Origin: Channallabes apus
Taxonomy: Eukaryota; Chordata; Actinopteri; Siluriformes; Clariidae
Direction of reading: 5' to 3'
DNA: 64,000 nt
NCBI GenBank assembly: GCA_030522415.1
Contig: CM060121.1
Coordinates: 27,375,412 to 27,439,411, forward strand
The translations under genes were made by a program, and so were the position numbers. The notes under the pieces were generated by a model. The model did not search any database. It was not told where the DNA came from and was given only the letters and a program-made list of their open reading frames with translations. Of this stretch, positions 30,122-40,186 are shown piece by piece (position 1 is the stretch's first letter; the number at the start of each line of letters is the position of its first letter).

Positions 30122-30420
30122 GCTTATTCCCCCTTTTGACACATGGTCCTTACACGTGTGTCAACTTAGTATAGAAAGAAATAGCTTTATAGGTAGACAC
30201 GGCTTGTGATTGGGGTCGTACCAAACCCCTTCTGTCAAAACACATCCCGCTTTTCTCCAGAGTGTTTCCTCTCCTGGAGTGACTGTAGCTCTGAAGCTCT
30301 TCAAGGTTAGCTGTGGGGGTGAGAGCATTAGACACACACATGTTATGGTTATAGGAAAGGGGAAGTTTGGCCACGGCCTTCGCTGCTGCATCTGCTTTTC
30401 TGAAATAGAATAAAATTTGT
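30122..30420 (-). pseudogene. ERV pol remnant: RNase H/integrase junction
   Basis: Two overlapping minus-strand frames give NALTPTANLEELQSY and AGCVLTEGVWYDPNHKPCLP followed by KDHVSKGG. This resembles the end of RNase H and the N-terminal extension and start of integrase in gamma/epsilon-like fish ERVs. A frameshift separates the pieces and the catalytic core is absent. Confidence 0.6.
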
Positions 30421-32079
30421 TAGTTTGAGCATTACATTTACACTATTTAAATTTCATGTGCTATAACTATGACAAACTCCTGTTAGCACCTATTTCTCTA
30501 TCACAAAATATTGTTCCATCCACGTTCATTTTATATCCGGATTCTGTAGTGGCGCTTACTGTGGATCAATCTTAGTGGAACAAAGTTGTTTAACAGTGAA
30601 AGAAAGGAGTTAGAGGGTTAGAACTATACATCTTTCCACATTGATATTTATAATTTAGTATTGTACTTTAACCACTCTGTTGCAAATAAGTGTGATTCTT
30701 CTCTGTATAAAAGATACTGAAACTTCATGAACTAGAAATGTCAAATTACTGTAGCCCACTATATATCTTTATTCTATACCTGCCTCCTCAGCTTCTGGTA
30801 CTGGACATAAACACATGGGTGATGCTGCTGCTACAGGATCTGATTTGGCTGAGAAGTGAGATAAAGATCTCATTGTTTTTCTCTCTTTCTCTCTGTTTTT
30901 TTTTCTGCAGCCAGTCTGAAATCATGCAACAATTCTTTTCATCAACAGTTTTTGTAAAAGGCCTTTTATAATTTGAAATGTCCAATAATTTGATTCAATT
31001 AAAGATTGTTCTTGCTTCCGGAGTTCAGCTAAGTGCACTGTGGGCCAGTAGACCCTTCCCATGAGTGTGTAGCTCACTGGGGCCTCGAGGATTGTATAGA
31101 TCAAATTAACTTTTCTGCAATAAAACACTTCTACTTTTTACATTTCTACTTTAGCGTCAATTTTCTTATTTGTTTTAGAATATTTTGGACTACTACTGTA
31201 CTTGGATCCAAAGTTTTATCTTGTCCCAAAACAATTTGACCTAAGATATGACTTGTATGTGCGAATTGTAGATTTTATATGGTTTGCTTTATGACCTTGT
31301 TCTGCTGGACAATAAGAAGTTGCTGATGTTTACCATGACAACAGCTTTAAAATAAAGAATTAAACACTGGAATTATTTCAGTTAAAGACTCGGGTAGATA
31401 CAGTATGAAGTTTGTAGGGCCTAAATTTTACTTTGGGGTGATCACCGCCAGTTCACTTCCCTTAATTAAACCTACATCGTGCTTGCCATTAGCCCATACA
31501 TTTTAGTGAGTAATTATAAACATAAATTCTTTTTTAAAAAAGAAAAGAAAAAGTTCCGCATGCTGATAACTTAATTTTTTCTGCCTGGCCAGGTCTTGTG
31601 ACTGTAGGTACTGTAATATATACAGTTCTTTTATACTTTAACACATGATTTTTCAGCATTGCATCAGCATTTGTTTCTCTGTGGCTGTAATGTAATGTCA
31701 GATAAGATGTTCATTCTCAATCACTCTCATTCATACCACATGTCACTCAAAGGCCCAATATTTATTTATTTTATTTTTTCTCCCTCATCCTTATTACTTT
31801 TATCCAATAACACATTAGGGGTGTCCCTACTGTGATTAAGCGACATTACTGTGACACTTGTGCTACATTTTCTCATGTGCACACTCCTTATCTCCACATT
31901 AACTACACATCTGAGCTTATCTTTAAAAAAAATGAGATATGTGACACATATCTAATATCATAATGTGTTTACTGGTATATATTTGTCTATCACCGTAGCA
32001 TTTACTGAACTCACAGTTGAAGTGCAGAGCTTCCATTCATACACATACAACAGGGGCAACGGATCACATTTCACAAGAG
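30421..32079 (-). pseudogene. Decayed ERV pol region
   Basis: By position this should encode reverse transcriptase and RNase H. All frames are broken, no YxDD motif is visible, and A/T content is much higher than in gag. Scattered hints (for example TLVKCDPLPLLYVYEW near 32,060) are too weak to align. It could contain unrelated inserted DNA. Confidence 0.4.
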
Positions 32080-32598
32080 TGAAATCCTCAGGCTCAATAC
32101 TGGTTTAGTCTCAAGAGTTTTATACCTAATTTACATATGAAATCTTCACCCCAATAGATTTACTGGGCAGCAATAAGAGCAAAAAATCTAAATTTATCAT
32201 CATGTACACCTGGAAAAAGCCACACGCTTGTCTTTATGAGGCTCTTTTCAGCTGCATGTCCTGAAGTGCCCACAGAGTTCAGGAATCTGCCACTCTGTTT
32301 CACTAAACTGTCAAATTCACACACTTTAATGACTGAATGACCTGCATGGAATGTAGCAAAATGAATTTTGTTTGTCATGGAGCTGCAATTCCATTGTTGG
32401 CATTTTACTGATACTGTATACTTCAAGATCATACGTAGCATGTGTGGATGTTTCTAAGATACAAACGTGAATTGAATCATTGAAAAAGATAGCAAGCTTT
32501 TCTTCATTGCGATCAGAGCAAGAAGTGTTAGTAGGAAAGAAATGTTTTGACTCACCCTCTCCTTCGGGTCTGCTCCCCACGCCCCCGGCCTTTTTCTG
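32080..32598 (-). pseudogene. ERV protease remnant
   Basis: Reading continues in frame after the gag TGA through PEGEGESKHFFPTNTS to a stop near 32,326. A second frame (32,441-32,160) gives GHSVIKVCEFDSLV, SGRFLNSVGTSG and, after a stop, IYWGEDFICKLGIKLL. These follow the order of a retroviral protease (flap region, then NLLGRDLL...LGI). The Asp-Thr/Ser-Gly active site is not recognisable and there is a frameshift plus stops. Confidence 0.6.
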
Positions 32599-33864
32599 TC
32601 AATTTCCACCCTGATCCTCACCTCCCCTAATCCATTCCTCTCCTCTGCTCCTTCTCGGACAGTCTCTAATCCAATGGTCTTCACTTCCGCATGCATAACA
32701 GCCATTTGTTCTCCCACGTCCACGTCCACGGCCTCCTCGTCCTCTTCCACGTCTCCTGTACTGTACATCCGCAGTTTGTCTTACCATCTGCAACACTGCC
32801 AGCTGTGCATTGTCACTCTGGTCTTCTCTCTTCTTGTTGCGCTTATCTTTTTCTTGTGATACCAGCTTTTCCGCGTGTATTGCATGTTGTTCAATGAGAC
32901 TAAGTTTTCCAGTGTCCCATCCAACGCATGTGTTTTTCACCTTCTGAGCGATGTCCTCCTGTAATCCATTTATGAAACTGTTCCTCAAATGTGCTTCATA
33001 CGGTGAAATTGCTGCCACAGAAATGTCTGCAGGCCTCTCCAATCCGCTGTTTGCATCATGTACCTCAGTGAGACGGGTGAGATAGTGTGACACGCTCTCT
33101 CCTGGTTGTTGTTTGCACATTGATATTTTAGTCATATCCATTTTTGCTGGGAACGTTTCTTTACACGCTGCTGTAAGGCACACCACAAAACCGTTAAATG
33201 CTTGGTTTTCTTCATGATCAGCCTGAGCTCGCCGTGCGAAAACATTGTCCGTTGGCCAGGAATACTTAATCTTTGCAAAGTCCGCACCTAGTTTTCTCCC
33301 CAAAAGTCGTCGCATTTCATAAGATGTCGGGCGAAACTCTGAGCAAAATCTGCTCATTTCATCACCGAATTCCTGTCCTCCCCCCTCTCTCGGGTCTGGG
33401 AGTTGTCCATGTGCATTTTCGATGTCCTTTATTGTCCATGGTCGGTGAACAGGCATCGCTGTGCCATCCGCCCCTGCTACTTCCATCATTGGAGCAGTGA
33501 TTACTTGATGAACACTTCCTGTAGCTCCTAAGAGTTCCTCTCTCTCGTCCTCGCTGTCATCAGGTGGTGGTTGTCGATCAGCCTTTTCTCTTTTCAGCTG
33601 AGCCTTGGTTCGAGTATGTGACGAAATTGGAGACAGAGCCGTGCTGGCTGTGCTGGGGCCTTGGGACTGCCGAGAAGTCTCTTGTCCATGTTGTCTTACT
33701 GGATCTGCTGAAGGGGCTATCTGTCTAATAGCTGGGGGTCGCGGGGGGCAGCCGTCCAGGTCGGGATCTGAAATAGACTTAACACACTGAAAAGAATCAA
33801 TGTTTTGTGCTTGCATTTTAGGTTGTATGCGTTTTTCTCTTCTGTTTCTGCTTCTGCCTTCCAC
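32599..33864 (-). CDS. ERV Gag polyprotein (421 codons, open)
   Basis: The frame starts MEGRSRNRREKR. It has a disordered Pro/Ser-rich region (about 30-110) with acidic DDSEDEREELL, then a capsid-like domain (about 125-330) including RPWTIKDIENAHGQLPDP and YEAHLRNSFINGLQED. It continues with a charged stretch, an Arg/Gly-rich box (RRRGRGRGGRGRGRGR) and a single CCHC knuckle (CYACGSEDHWIRDC) near residue 392. A basic box plus one knuckle is typical of gamma/epsilonretroviral Gag. The stop is TGA followed by CAG with pro in the same frame, a layout compatible with read-through. This is the only ERV gene still open. Confidence 0.9.
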   Translation of the reverse strand: MEGRSRNRREKRIQPKMQAQNIDSFQCVKSISDPDLDGCPPRPPAIRQIAPSADPVRQHGQETSRQSQGPSTASTALSPISSHTRTKAQLKREKADRQPPPDDSEDEREELLGATGSVHQVITAPMMEVAGADGTAMPVHRPWTIKDIENAHGQLPDPREGGGQEFGDEMSRFCSEFRPTSYEMRRLLGRKLGADFAKIKYSWPTDNVFARRAQADHEENQAFNGFVVCLTAACKETFPAKMDMTKISMCKQQPGESVSHYLTRLTEVHDANSGLERPADISVAAISPYEAHLRNSFINGLQEDIAQKVKNTCVGWDTGKLSLIEQHAIHAEKLVSQEKDKRNKKREDQSDNAQLAVLQMVRQTADVQYRRRGRGRGGRGRGRGRTNGCYACGSEDHWIRDCPRRSRGEEWIRGGEDQGGN

Positions 33865-34173
33865 ATATTAAATCCTACCCAATTAATGTTTACTTTGTTA
33901 TTCTTTTTGTTATTGTAATTATCTATCTACACATGATTCACACATCCACAACTCAAAAGCAATCTCAGTAATTAATAATTCTACATTTCTCTTTTTTTTT
34001 CTTTTGTTTTCCCTGGATTTCCACATTTCTCAAACATTTCTCATAACATAATTTAGATGTTATCTTTACCAAGGAACGCCACAAGCATAACAATCTTTTT
34101 TTTTTTTTTTTGCTGTTACCCATGATTTTTACTTGTCAATTTACACGTGCCACTAACTCACAGTGAGCTCTCA

Positions 34174-34318
34174 CAGTCTCCCTGACTGCTACCGGTGCAG
34201 CGGTTTGCACTCTGCCGTAAAGTCCTCTTGACTTTACCGGTGCACTTTACACTCTACCTTAATTTACCTCAACAGTCCCCTTGACTGTTTTTCCCGTAAA
34301 GTCCTATTGACTTTTACG
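34174..34318 (-). promoter_or_regulatory. Array of four GUC-N5-GAC hairpins in the ERV leader
   Basis: Inverted repeats with 5-nt loops sit at 34,174-34,188 (CAGTC/GACTG), 34,217-34,237 (GTAAAGTC/GACTTTAC), 34,271-34,289 (AACAGTC/GACTGTT) and 34,295-34,318 (CGTAAAGTC/GACTTTTACG, one bulge). In viral RNA all present GUC-purine-rich loop-GAC. GTGCA...CACTCT motifs lie between them. Repeated small hairpins in a retroviral leader are candidate RNA packaging or dimer signals; this is inference. Confidence 0.55.
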
Positions 34319-34548
34319 TGTGCACCTTGCAACCCTGCACTCTGACTTGCTTTTACCTCCGGAGGTCCTCACACCGAGCACGTCTGCTGCGGGGCCAAGT
34401 TTTTCGGAAACGAGGCGAAACCAGTACCCTATCTCTCTCTTTTGTGCGCCTTTGCACTTTTTTGGGTACTTTTCACGAATCCCAGACTCGTGTGATAGAT
34501 CCAAGTTTAAATCTATCCCAGCCACTGTGAGAAAGTGCACTTAATACT

Positions 34549-34616
34549 CAATTACAACTTACTTTAACTTTAACAATTACAACTTACTTTAACTTTAACA
34601 ATTACAACTTAAAGAC
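34549..34616. repeat. 26-bp tandem repeat in the ERV leader
   Basis: AATTACAACTTACTTTAACT plus TTAAC is present twice and a third, shortened unit follows (AATTACAACTTAAAGACTTA). No coding role. Confidence 0.85.
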
Positions 34617-34807
34617 TTACAACTTAAAAAATTTCCTTACCACACTATTTTAGTTCTTTTAACTCCGGTGTTGAGGTGACATGGTGAATCCCCGGTCCTC
34701 TCACGCTCGATTGCCAATTAAGCGTTTGAGATGAAGTGAAAAGCCTCCAAGGCGTCAGCGCTTACGCCTCCCCGGGATTCTCCAATGCCTTCCCCAAACA
34801 CGGAGAA

Positions 34808-34822
34808 CTGCCGACAACGCCA
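34808..34822 (-). promoter_or_regulatory. ERV primer-binding site, tRNA-Ser-like
   Basis: Three nt inside the 5' LTR, the minus strand reads TGGCGTTGTCGGCAG. The TGGCG-GTCGGCAG core matches the complement of a tRNA-Ser 3' end (from memory of vertebrate tRNA-Ser-AGA) apart from one position; the match ends after 15 nt. Confidence 0.45.
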
Positions 34823-34825
34823 AGT

Positions 34826-35259
34826 TGTGGTGGAAATTCTGAAACCAATATAAAGACAAGTAATCCATACACTGGGTAAGAGCAAAGTAACAAAGGTTTT
34901 ATTTTAAACTTCTGCAGAAGGACCAGTCTCATACAGCAAACAGTTGCAGCATAGAGAAAGGTGATCTCTTTCTCCAGCTGACCTATTTTATACACAAACA
35001 TCTCTGCTAACATAATCAACGCCCCGTACATGAGGTTCCTGCATTCAAACTCATGACTCTTTATCTGCCCCAGACTAGATGTTCATACCTTATCATTTAT
35101 TCAGGGACAACTACAATCAGGTTGTTTCTATTCTGTTCTCGGCCTTGTGTCTCTAAGCTTCGACAACTAAGTTCAAACTTCTAAGGCCTACGTTACACAC
35201 TTACTACAAGAATCAAATAGAATTAATACATATAATTAAAATATGATTTTTCCATTACA
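34826..35259 (-). repeat. ERV 5' LTR
   Basis: 434 bp, same length as and apparently identical to the 3' LTR at 28,011. Its outer end meets ACCT (35,260-35,263), the right copy of the target duplication. Confidence 0.95.
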
Positions 35260-35263
35260 ACCT

Positions 35264-35633
35264 CGATGACAGTATCCAGCTGGCCATTAAACTAGACCAA
35301 CATCTCCGCAGTCAAAAACGGCAGCCCTCGACACGGACGGCAGGGGGCAGGCTCGACCCGCGCCAATTCCCCAACCGCCCAAGGAGCCCTACAGAGTCGC
35401 ACGAAAGATCACCCGCGGAGCCCATGGACGTGGACACCTCCCGGCTGTCCGCGCAAGAAAGACGCCGCTGGTTCACGACAGGCTTGTGCCTGTACTGCGG
35501 AGGAGAGGGACATCTCATAAAGGACTGTCCTATTATACAAAAAGTAACTCCATGCACACCCACACGCACCACGCAGTCATTTTGTGTTGATGCCACCATA
35601 TCATTTAATGATCATGTTGTGTCTGTTTCCCCC
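35264..35633 (+). pseudogene. Gypsy A gag, 3' part with zinc knuckle
   Basis: Continues the gag reading interrupted at 28,010 (DDSIQLAIKLDQHLRSQKRQ). It passes a PMDVDTSRLSAQERRRW segment to a CCHC knuckle (CLYCGGEGHLIKDC, about 35,490-35,530), then SFCVDATISFNDHVVSVSP toward the protease. The 73-bp patch at 35,634 breaks the frame. Confidence 0.9.
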
Positions 35634-35706
35634 TTGATGGAATGCTGCAACAGATGACCTGGCCTCCCCAATCACACGATCTAAATCCAATTGAGATGGT
35701 TTGATA
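35634..35706 (+). repeat. 73-bp Tc1 transposase patch in Gypsy A
   Basis: TTGATGGAATGCTGCAACAG through GAGATGGTTTGATA is identical over 73 bp to 43,373-43,445, a Tc1 transposase remnant (WPPQSHDLNPIEMV). There are no Tc1 ends or TA duplication. It lies immediately before the protease Asp-Ser-Gly codons and introduces a stop and a frameshift. Confidence 0.93.
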
Positions 35707-37483
35707 AGATTCCGGGTCGGCTGGGAACTTCATCTCACTTTCTCTTCTTTCCTCGCTACACGCTCCAGTGTCGAAGCTTCCAAACCCGATCGAGATTAAA
35801 GCTCTGGATGGCAAACCATTAAATCAATCGCCAGTTTATATGCTCTCCGTGCCCCTACGATTAACTTTCCCCGGCCACACAGAGGAGCTACAATTCTATG
35901 TGCTCCCTCAGGTGAGTCAGTCCGTCGTGCTGGGCCTCCCATGGCTCTGCGTCCATAACCCTAATTTTGATTGGGCAGCCTCTCGCATCGTATCTTGGTC
36001 CCCTCGATTTGCTAAATTATGCCTACCTTCCCCATTAATGGTCCAAACTACTACAGTCGAAAGTCCCCGCGCCCTAGTATCTACCCGCGTGCCATCCGAG
36101 TACACGGCATTTTCAGACGTGTTTAGTGTTAGGGCAGCTGCACGACTTCCCCCTCATCGCCCGTGGGATTGCGCTATTGACCTCCTGCCTGGGAAAGCAC
36201 CGCCCTGCTCCCGTGTTTACCCGTTGTCCCTGACCGAGACCAGGGCGATGGAGGAATACGTGAGTGAGGCTCTCCGACAGGGGCTCATTAGTCGCTCCAC
36301 GTCACCCGCATCGGTTGGTTTCTTTTTCATCGAAAAGAGAGGCGGGGGCCTCAGACCCTGCATTGATTATAGGGGACTCAATGCCATTACAATAAAATAT
36401 AAGCACCCACTGCCTCTGGTGCCGGCCGCGATCGATCTGCTCCGCGGCGCGTCCATCTTCACTAAACTGGACCTCCGCAGCGCTTATAACCTCGTTCGTG
36501 TTCGCAAGGGGGACGAGTGGAAGACTGCGTTTAGCACGACATCAGGGCATTACCAATATAATGTAATGGCTTATGGACTGGTAAACGCACCTGCGGTGTT
36601 TCAGGGGTTCATGAACGATGTGTTCCGACATATGTTAAACCGTTATGTTATAGTGTATCTGGATGATATCTTGATATACTCGCGGTCATATCACGAGCAC
36701 GTTGGTCATGTGACTGCCGTCCTCCGTCGCCTAAGGGAACATGGGCTCTATGCGAAGGCAGAAAAGTGTGAGTTTCACCAAAGGGAGGTTGCATTTTTGG
36801 GCTACCGCATAGGGCCACTGGGGGTTCAGATGGACGTCGCCAAGGTCAGTTCGGTTCTACAATGGCCGGAACCCACCTCAGTGAAGGCGCTACAAAGTTT
36901 CCTTGGGTTTGCCAATTTTTACCGACGCTTTATTAGGGGCTACAGTACGTTGGCAGCACCGCTCACCAATTTATTAAAAGGGAAACCAAAGCGCTTAACC
37001 ACCTTCACGCTGGAAGCGCGTCACGCTTTCCAGCGTCTAAAACAAGCCTTTACATCAGCGCCTATTTTAAAACTTCCCGACCCTAGTAAGCCCTTCGTAG
37101 TGGAGGTCGACGCGTCGGAGGTAGGACTAGGGGCGGTGCTGTCACAGCGTCATGGCCACCCAGAGAAATTATTCCCCTGTGCTTTCTTTTCGAGGAAATT
37201 GACACCTGCCGAGTGCAATTATGATATCGGTAATCGCGAACTGCTAGCAATTAAAGCGGCGTTAGAGGAGTGGCGACATTGGTTGGAGGGAGCACAACAT
37301 CCTTTCACGGTACTGACCGATCACCGGAACCTTGAGTACCTCCAACAAGCTAAGAGACTAAACCCTCGTCAAGCCCGCTGGGCACTGTTTTTCACTCGTT
37401 TCGATTTTCATATTACATATCGCCCCGGCTCTAAAAATCTGAAAGCGGATGCGCTATCCCGCTGTTTTGCGTCGCCGGACTGA
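35707..37483 (+). pseudogene. Gypsy A protease, reverse transcriptase and RNase H
   Basis: Begins with GAT-TCC-GGG (Asp-Ser-Gly) and SAGNFIS of the protease, then [14 protein letters not shown] and VVLGLPWL. Numbering the long frame from 35,768, RT includes [31 protein letters not shown] and YLDD at 297-300. RNase H follows (VEVDASE with Asp 448; [10 protein letters not shown]) and the domain ends with ADALSR. The frame ends at TGA 37,481-37,483, but the integrase frame continues in phase directly after it. Protease and RT catalytic residues are intact. Confidence 0.93.
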
Positions 37484-39035
37484 CCATTGGTACCGGAGCC
37501 TATTCTGCCCCCGTCACTCGTGGTTGCCCCGATCACGTGGGATTTCGACACGGAGATAGCCCGAGAGACGCGGTCCGACCCCATGCCGCCGGGCTGTCCC
37601 CCGGGTCGAACCTATGTGCCGGAAGCACTACGAGAACGAGTGACGGGGGAAGCCCACATTAATATCTCATCCGGACATCCCGGCGAGGCAAAAACCTTAA
37701 AACTACTGGAACCAAAGTTCTGGTGGCCAAATATGCGCGAAACAGTGAAAACAGTCGTTTCGTCTTGTGCTATTTGTGCAGCCACTAAAAGTCCCCGAGG
37801 GTTGCCAGTTGGGAGATTAATGCCCTTGCCAACACCTAATAGACCGTGGTCCCACCTTGCAGTGGACTTTGTCACGGATTTGCCAGTGTCAAAAGGGTAC
37901 ACGATAGTCTTGGTAGTAGTAGATCGCTTCTCTAAGGGCTGTCGTTTTATTCCGTTCTGCTCTCTCCCTACCGCCGCCCAGGTGACTGATGCCTTATTCA
38001 ATACAGTGTTTCGCTACTACGGTATCCCGGAGGACATTGTTTCAGATCGGGGTCCCCAATTTATCGCTAAGTTCTGGAAAGCTTTTTTCCAGAAATTGGG
38101 GACTACTGTTAGTCTAACCTCAGGCTATCACCCTGAGTCTAATGGGCAGGCAGAATGGACTGTTCAAGACCTCGGGAGGTTCCTTCGTGCATATTGTAGT
38201 AGTCGACAACACGAGTGGGCGGACTGTTTATTTTGGGCGGAATATGCGCGAAATTCTTTAAGACACTCTTCTACCGGCCTAACGCCATTCCAATGTGTGC
38301 TCGGGTATCAGCCACCGCTCTGTCCATGGGATGCCACTCCCACCAATATCCCCATGGTGGACGAGTGGATCAAAAAAGCGGAAAAAGTATGGGAGGGGGC
38401 TCACGCCCACATCTCCCAAGCAGTTCGCCGGTTCAAACAATTCGCCGATAGGCGGCGAAGGGAAAGTCCTCCGCTCCAGGTAGGAGATCGGGTTTGGCTC
38501 TCGACAAAGGACCTCTCTCTCAACCTCCCCTGTCGTAAGCTCTCCCCTCGATTTATCGGTCCCTTTCCCATCATCACCCAAGTTAACCCTGTGTCCTTCA
38601 AATTGAAATTACCCTCACACATGCGTATTAACCCAGTGTTTCATGTTTCTCTTCTCAGGCCGGTGATACGGGGGCCGCTGGACGGAGGTGTCATAGACCC
38701 TTCGCTCCCCGGAGCTGTGGAGATCGAGAGCGCTCCAGCGTTCAGAGTCCAACAGTTATTGGACTCCCGAAGGCGGGGAGGCTCCCTCCAATATCTCGTG
38801 GACTGGGAGGGGTACAGGCCGGAGGAACGCAGCTGGGTGCCAGCAAAGGACATCCTAAGCCCTGATCTCATTTCTGAGTTTCACCGGGCTCGGCCGGATC
38901 GTCCCGCACCCCGCCCTCCGGGTCGACCCGCCCACCGGCAATACCATCAGGCCGGTGGGTCTCTCCCCCCTTTGGTAACACGAGGGAAGCGCCCACCTCC
39001 CCTTCAGGTAGCCGGTCCTGGGGGGGGGGGGGTGG
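37484..39035 (+). pseudogene. Gypsy A integrase with chromodomain
   Basis: In phase after the TGA at 37,481. Numbering from 37,487: HHCC finger (H...H near 51-58, CAIC near 97-100), DDE core at D127 (AVDFVTDLP), D187 (IVSDRG) and E223 (NGQAEW), GPF/I-like module (FIGPFPII) and a chromodomain ([19 protein letters not shown], about 430-450). This assigns the element to the chromoviruses. The frame runs on past a poly-G tract into the 3' LTR; G-tract slippage probably changed the original end. The purine tract before 39,036 is the likely polypurine primer. Confidence 0.93.
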
Positions 39036-39595
39036 TGTCATGCCCGAACCTCCTCAGTCCCGGAGAGAAAGATCCGGCTCGCCGGATTACTGAGCCATGG
39101 CTTTGTCTCCCCCTAGTGTGTCCACGTATGTCATTACTTACCATAATTAACTAACTCAGATCACCTGCGCACACCTCACCTGCCTCCCTATTTAAACCCA
39201 GCCGAACCCACACCACACTGTCTGGTCACCGTTATCACCCACTAACATATGTATATCTTTCTGCTCCTCCAGGTTTGAAGCGGTATCTGCAGGCGAAGTC
39301 AGGTGAAGCGAGACATCTTCGCCGTCCAAGTAATATCCTCTGAGGACACAGAGAAGTTTTGTTTCTTTTGTTATGTTTTGCGAAATGACATTCTTGGTTG
39401 AATTTTAGTTTGATTTTGAACCGCCTGCAGACCGCGCCTGGCAATCGGCGTAGTGAACGCCTGGTTAATTATAGTATCTGTGAAGAGTCTCTGAGACGTT
39501 TTCTTTTGAGGCAAACACAAAATAAAGACTGTACTTTCCTGCACTTGCGTTGACGTGTGTGTGCTTCATACATAGAGAGAGAGTGAAACATGACA
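39036..39595 (+). repeat. Gypsy A 3' LTR
   Basis: 560 bp, TGTCATG to CATGACA, followed by the GTACC target duplication. It differs from the 5' LTR by a 5-bp deletion and several substitutions. Confidence 0.93.
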
Positions 39596-39811
39596 GTACC
39601 AGTGTTGAAGGTGGTTGTTCTCAGGGTCATGCATATGCGCTGGATGAAGTTGGAAAGAGTAGGAGTGGTAGACAACTTTACCACAGCTATGTTATTGCTG
39701 CCACTTGTGCTAAATGTGATATCAGTCACAGCAACAGAGACCTTGTTGGTGTTAGAGCTGTTGTGATTGAGCCCACCCAGTTTCACAGTCCAGTCAGAGG
39801 GGTTGGCTGAG
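39596..39811 (-). pseudogene. Serine-protease pseudogene: domain 2 Asp-exon, 5' part
   Basis: Minus-strand acceptor TATGCAG (39,812-39,813), then DWTVKLGGLNHNSSNTNKV and SNNIAVVKLSTTPTLSNFIQ. In active trypsin-like enzymes the corresponding motif is N-D-I-A-L-L-K-L; here the catalytic Asp position reads Asn (S-N-N-I-A). Domain 2 therefore looks inactive by descent. The exon is interrupted by Gypsy A at 39,596 and resumes at 26,803. Confidence 0.85.
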
Positions 39812-39914
39812 CTGCATAGACAGGTAAGAAAGTGGTTTAAATGTCAGGCTATTATAAGTATTAATGTTTTACAGTTACTATGCTATTCTTGTTTTTTTTT
39901 TTGTTTTTTTTTAC

Positions 39915-40079
39915 CTAGAAAAACAAGCAGCTGAAACTGCTGGGCTATCAGTGTTCCACCACAAATGTGAGTAGAGTTAATCTGCAGGCTAGCCATCCAC
40001 GGCCATGTACCTGCTGTTGCCAAGGAGCTGCCTGCCCCACCTGAAATAGTATTGAGCTTGGCACTTCCACACACCACAG
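39915..40079 (-). pseudogene. Serine-protease pseudogene: domain 2 His-exon
   Basis: Acceptor TCTTCAG (40,080-40,081) and donor GTAAAA (39,913-39,914). Codes [18 protein letters not shown], then [20 protein letters not shown]. After CGGTLI an active enzyme would show WVLTAAHC; here the equivalent nucleotides give no His and are out of phase. This supports a non-catalytic second domain, as in polyserase-type proteins, now further decayed. Confidence 0.8.
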
Positions 40080-40186
40080 CTGAAGAGACAGTTTAAAGAT
40101 ATATTTTTTTAAAGAACAGTGCCTTATGATGCATGCTTTGAGTAACTTCATTACCAACAGTTAAAAGATTTACATTAAAAGCTTAC

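Larger units (their letters stand above)
33865..34825 (-). promoter_or_regulatory. ERV 5' leader
   Basis: About 960 bp between the 5' LTR and gag with no ORF of note. It contains the primer site, a GGCGT...ACGCC hairpin near 34,760, a 26-bp tandem repeat and four short hairpins described separately. A packaging/dimerisation region is expected here in retroviruses. Confidence 0.7.
28011..35259 (-). mobile_element. Endogenous retrovirus (gamma/epsilon-like), 7249 bp, nested in Gypsy A gag
   Basis: Two 434-bp LTRs (28,011-28,444 and 34,826-35,259) appear identical by eye. Flanks are ACCT on both sides (28,007-28,010; 35,260-35,263), a 4-bp target duplication. In minus orientation the order is 5' LTR, primer site, about 960-bp leader, open gag with one zinc knuckle, decayed pro, decayed pol, broken env with transmembrane subunit, polypurine tract, 3' LTR. 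Single CCHC knuckle, gag capsid signature and in-frame gag-pro layout place it near gamma/epsilonretroviruses. Young LTRs with a ruined interior suggest a defective element copied in trans. Confidence 0.93.
26804..39595 (+). mobile_element. Gypsy A: chromodomain (sushi-type) LTR retrotransposon split by an ERV
   Basis: LTRs of 565 bp (26,804-27,368) and 560 bp (39,036-39,595) begin TGTCATG and end CATGACA. Flanks are GTACC on both sides (26,799-26,803; 39,596-39,600), a 5-bp target duplication. The internal order is gag with one zinc knuckle, PR, RT, RNase H, IN, chromodomain. Without the nested ERV the element is about 5.5 kb. It is non-functional: frameshift in gag, ERV in gag, a Tc1-derived patch before PR and an in-frame TGA between RNase H and IN. 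The host site is an exon of the protease pseudogene. Confidence 0.95.

Noticed and set aside
29831..30135. Additional small LTR (TGTGGTGGAAATTC start and CCCCCTTTT next to its far end)
   Set aside because: The purine-tract-like bases are explained by the integrase codons (KDHVSKGG), and only 14 bases match the real LTR.
30421..32079. Captured host gene inside the ERV
   Set aside because: I considered transduction because the segment lacks clear pol motifs, but no exon-like open frame is present and flanking pro and integrase remnants favour decayed pol.
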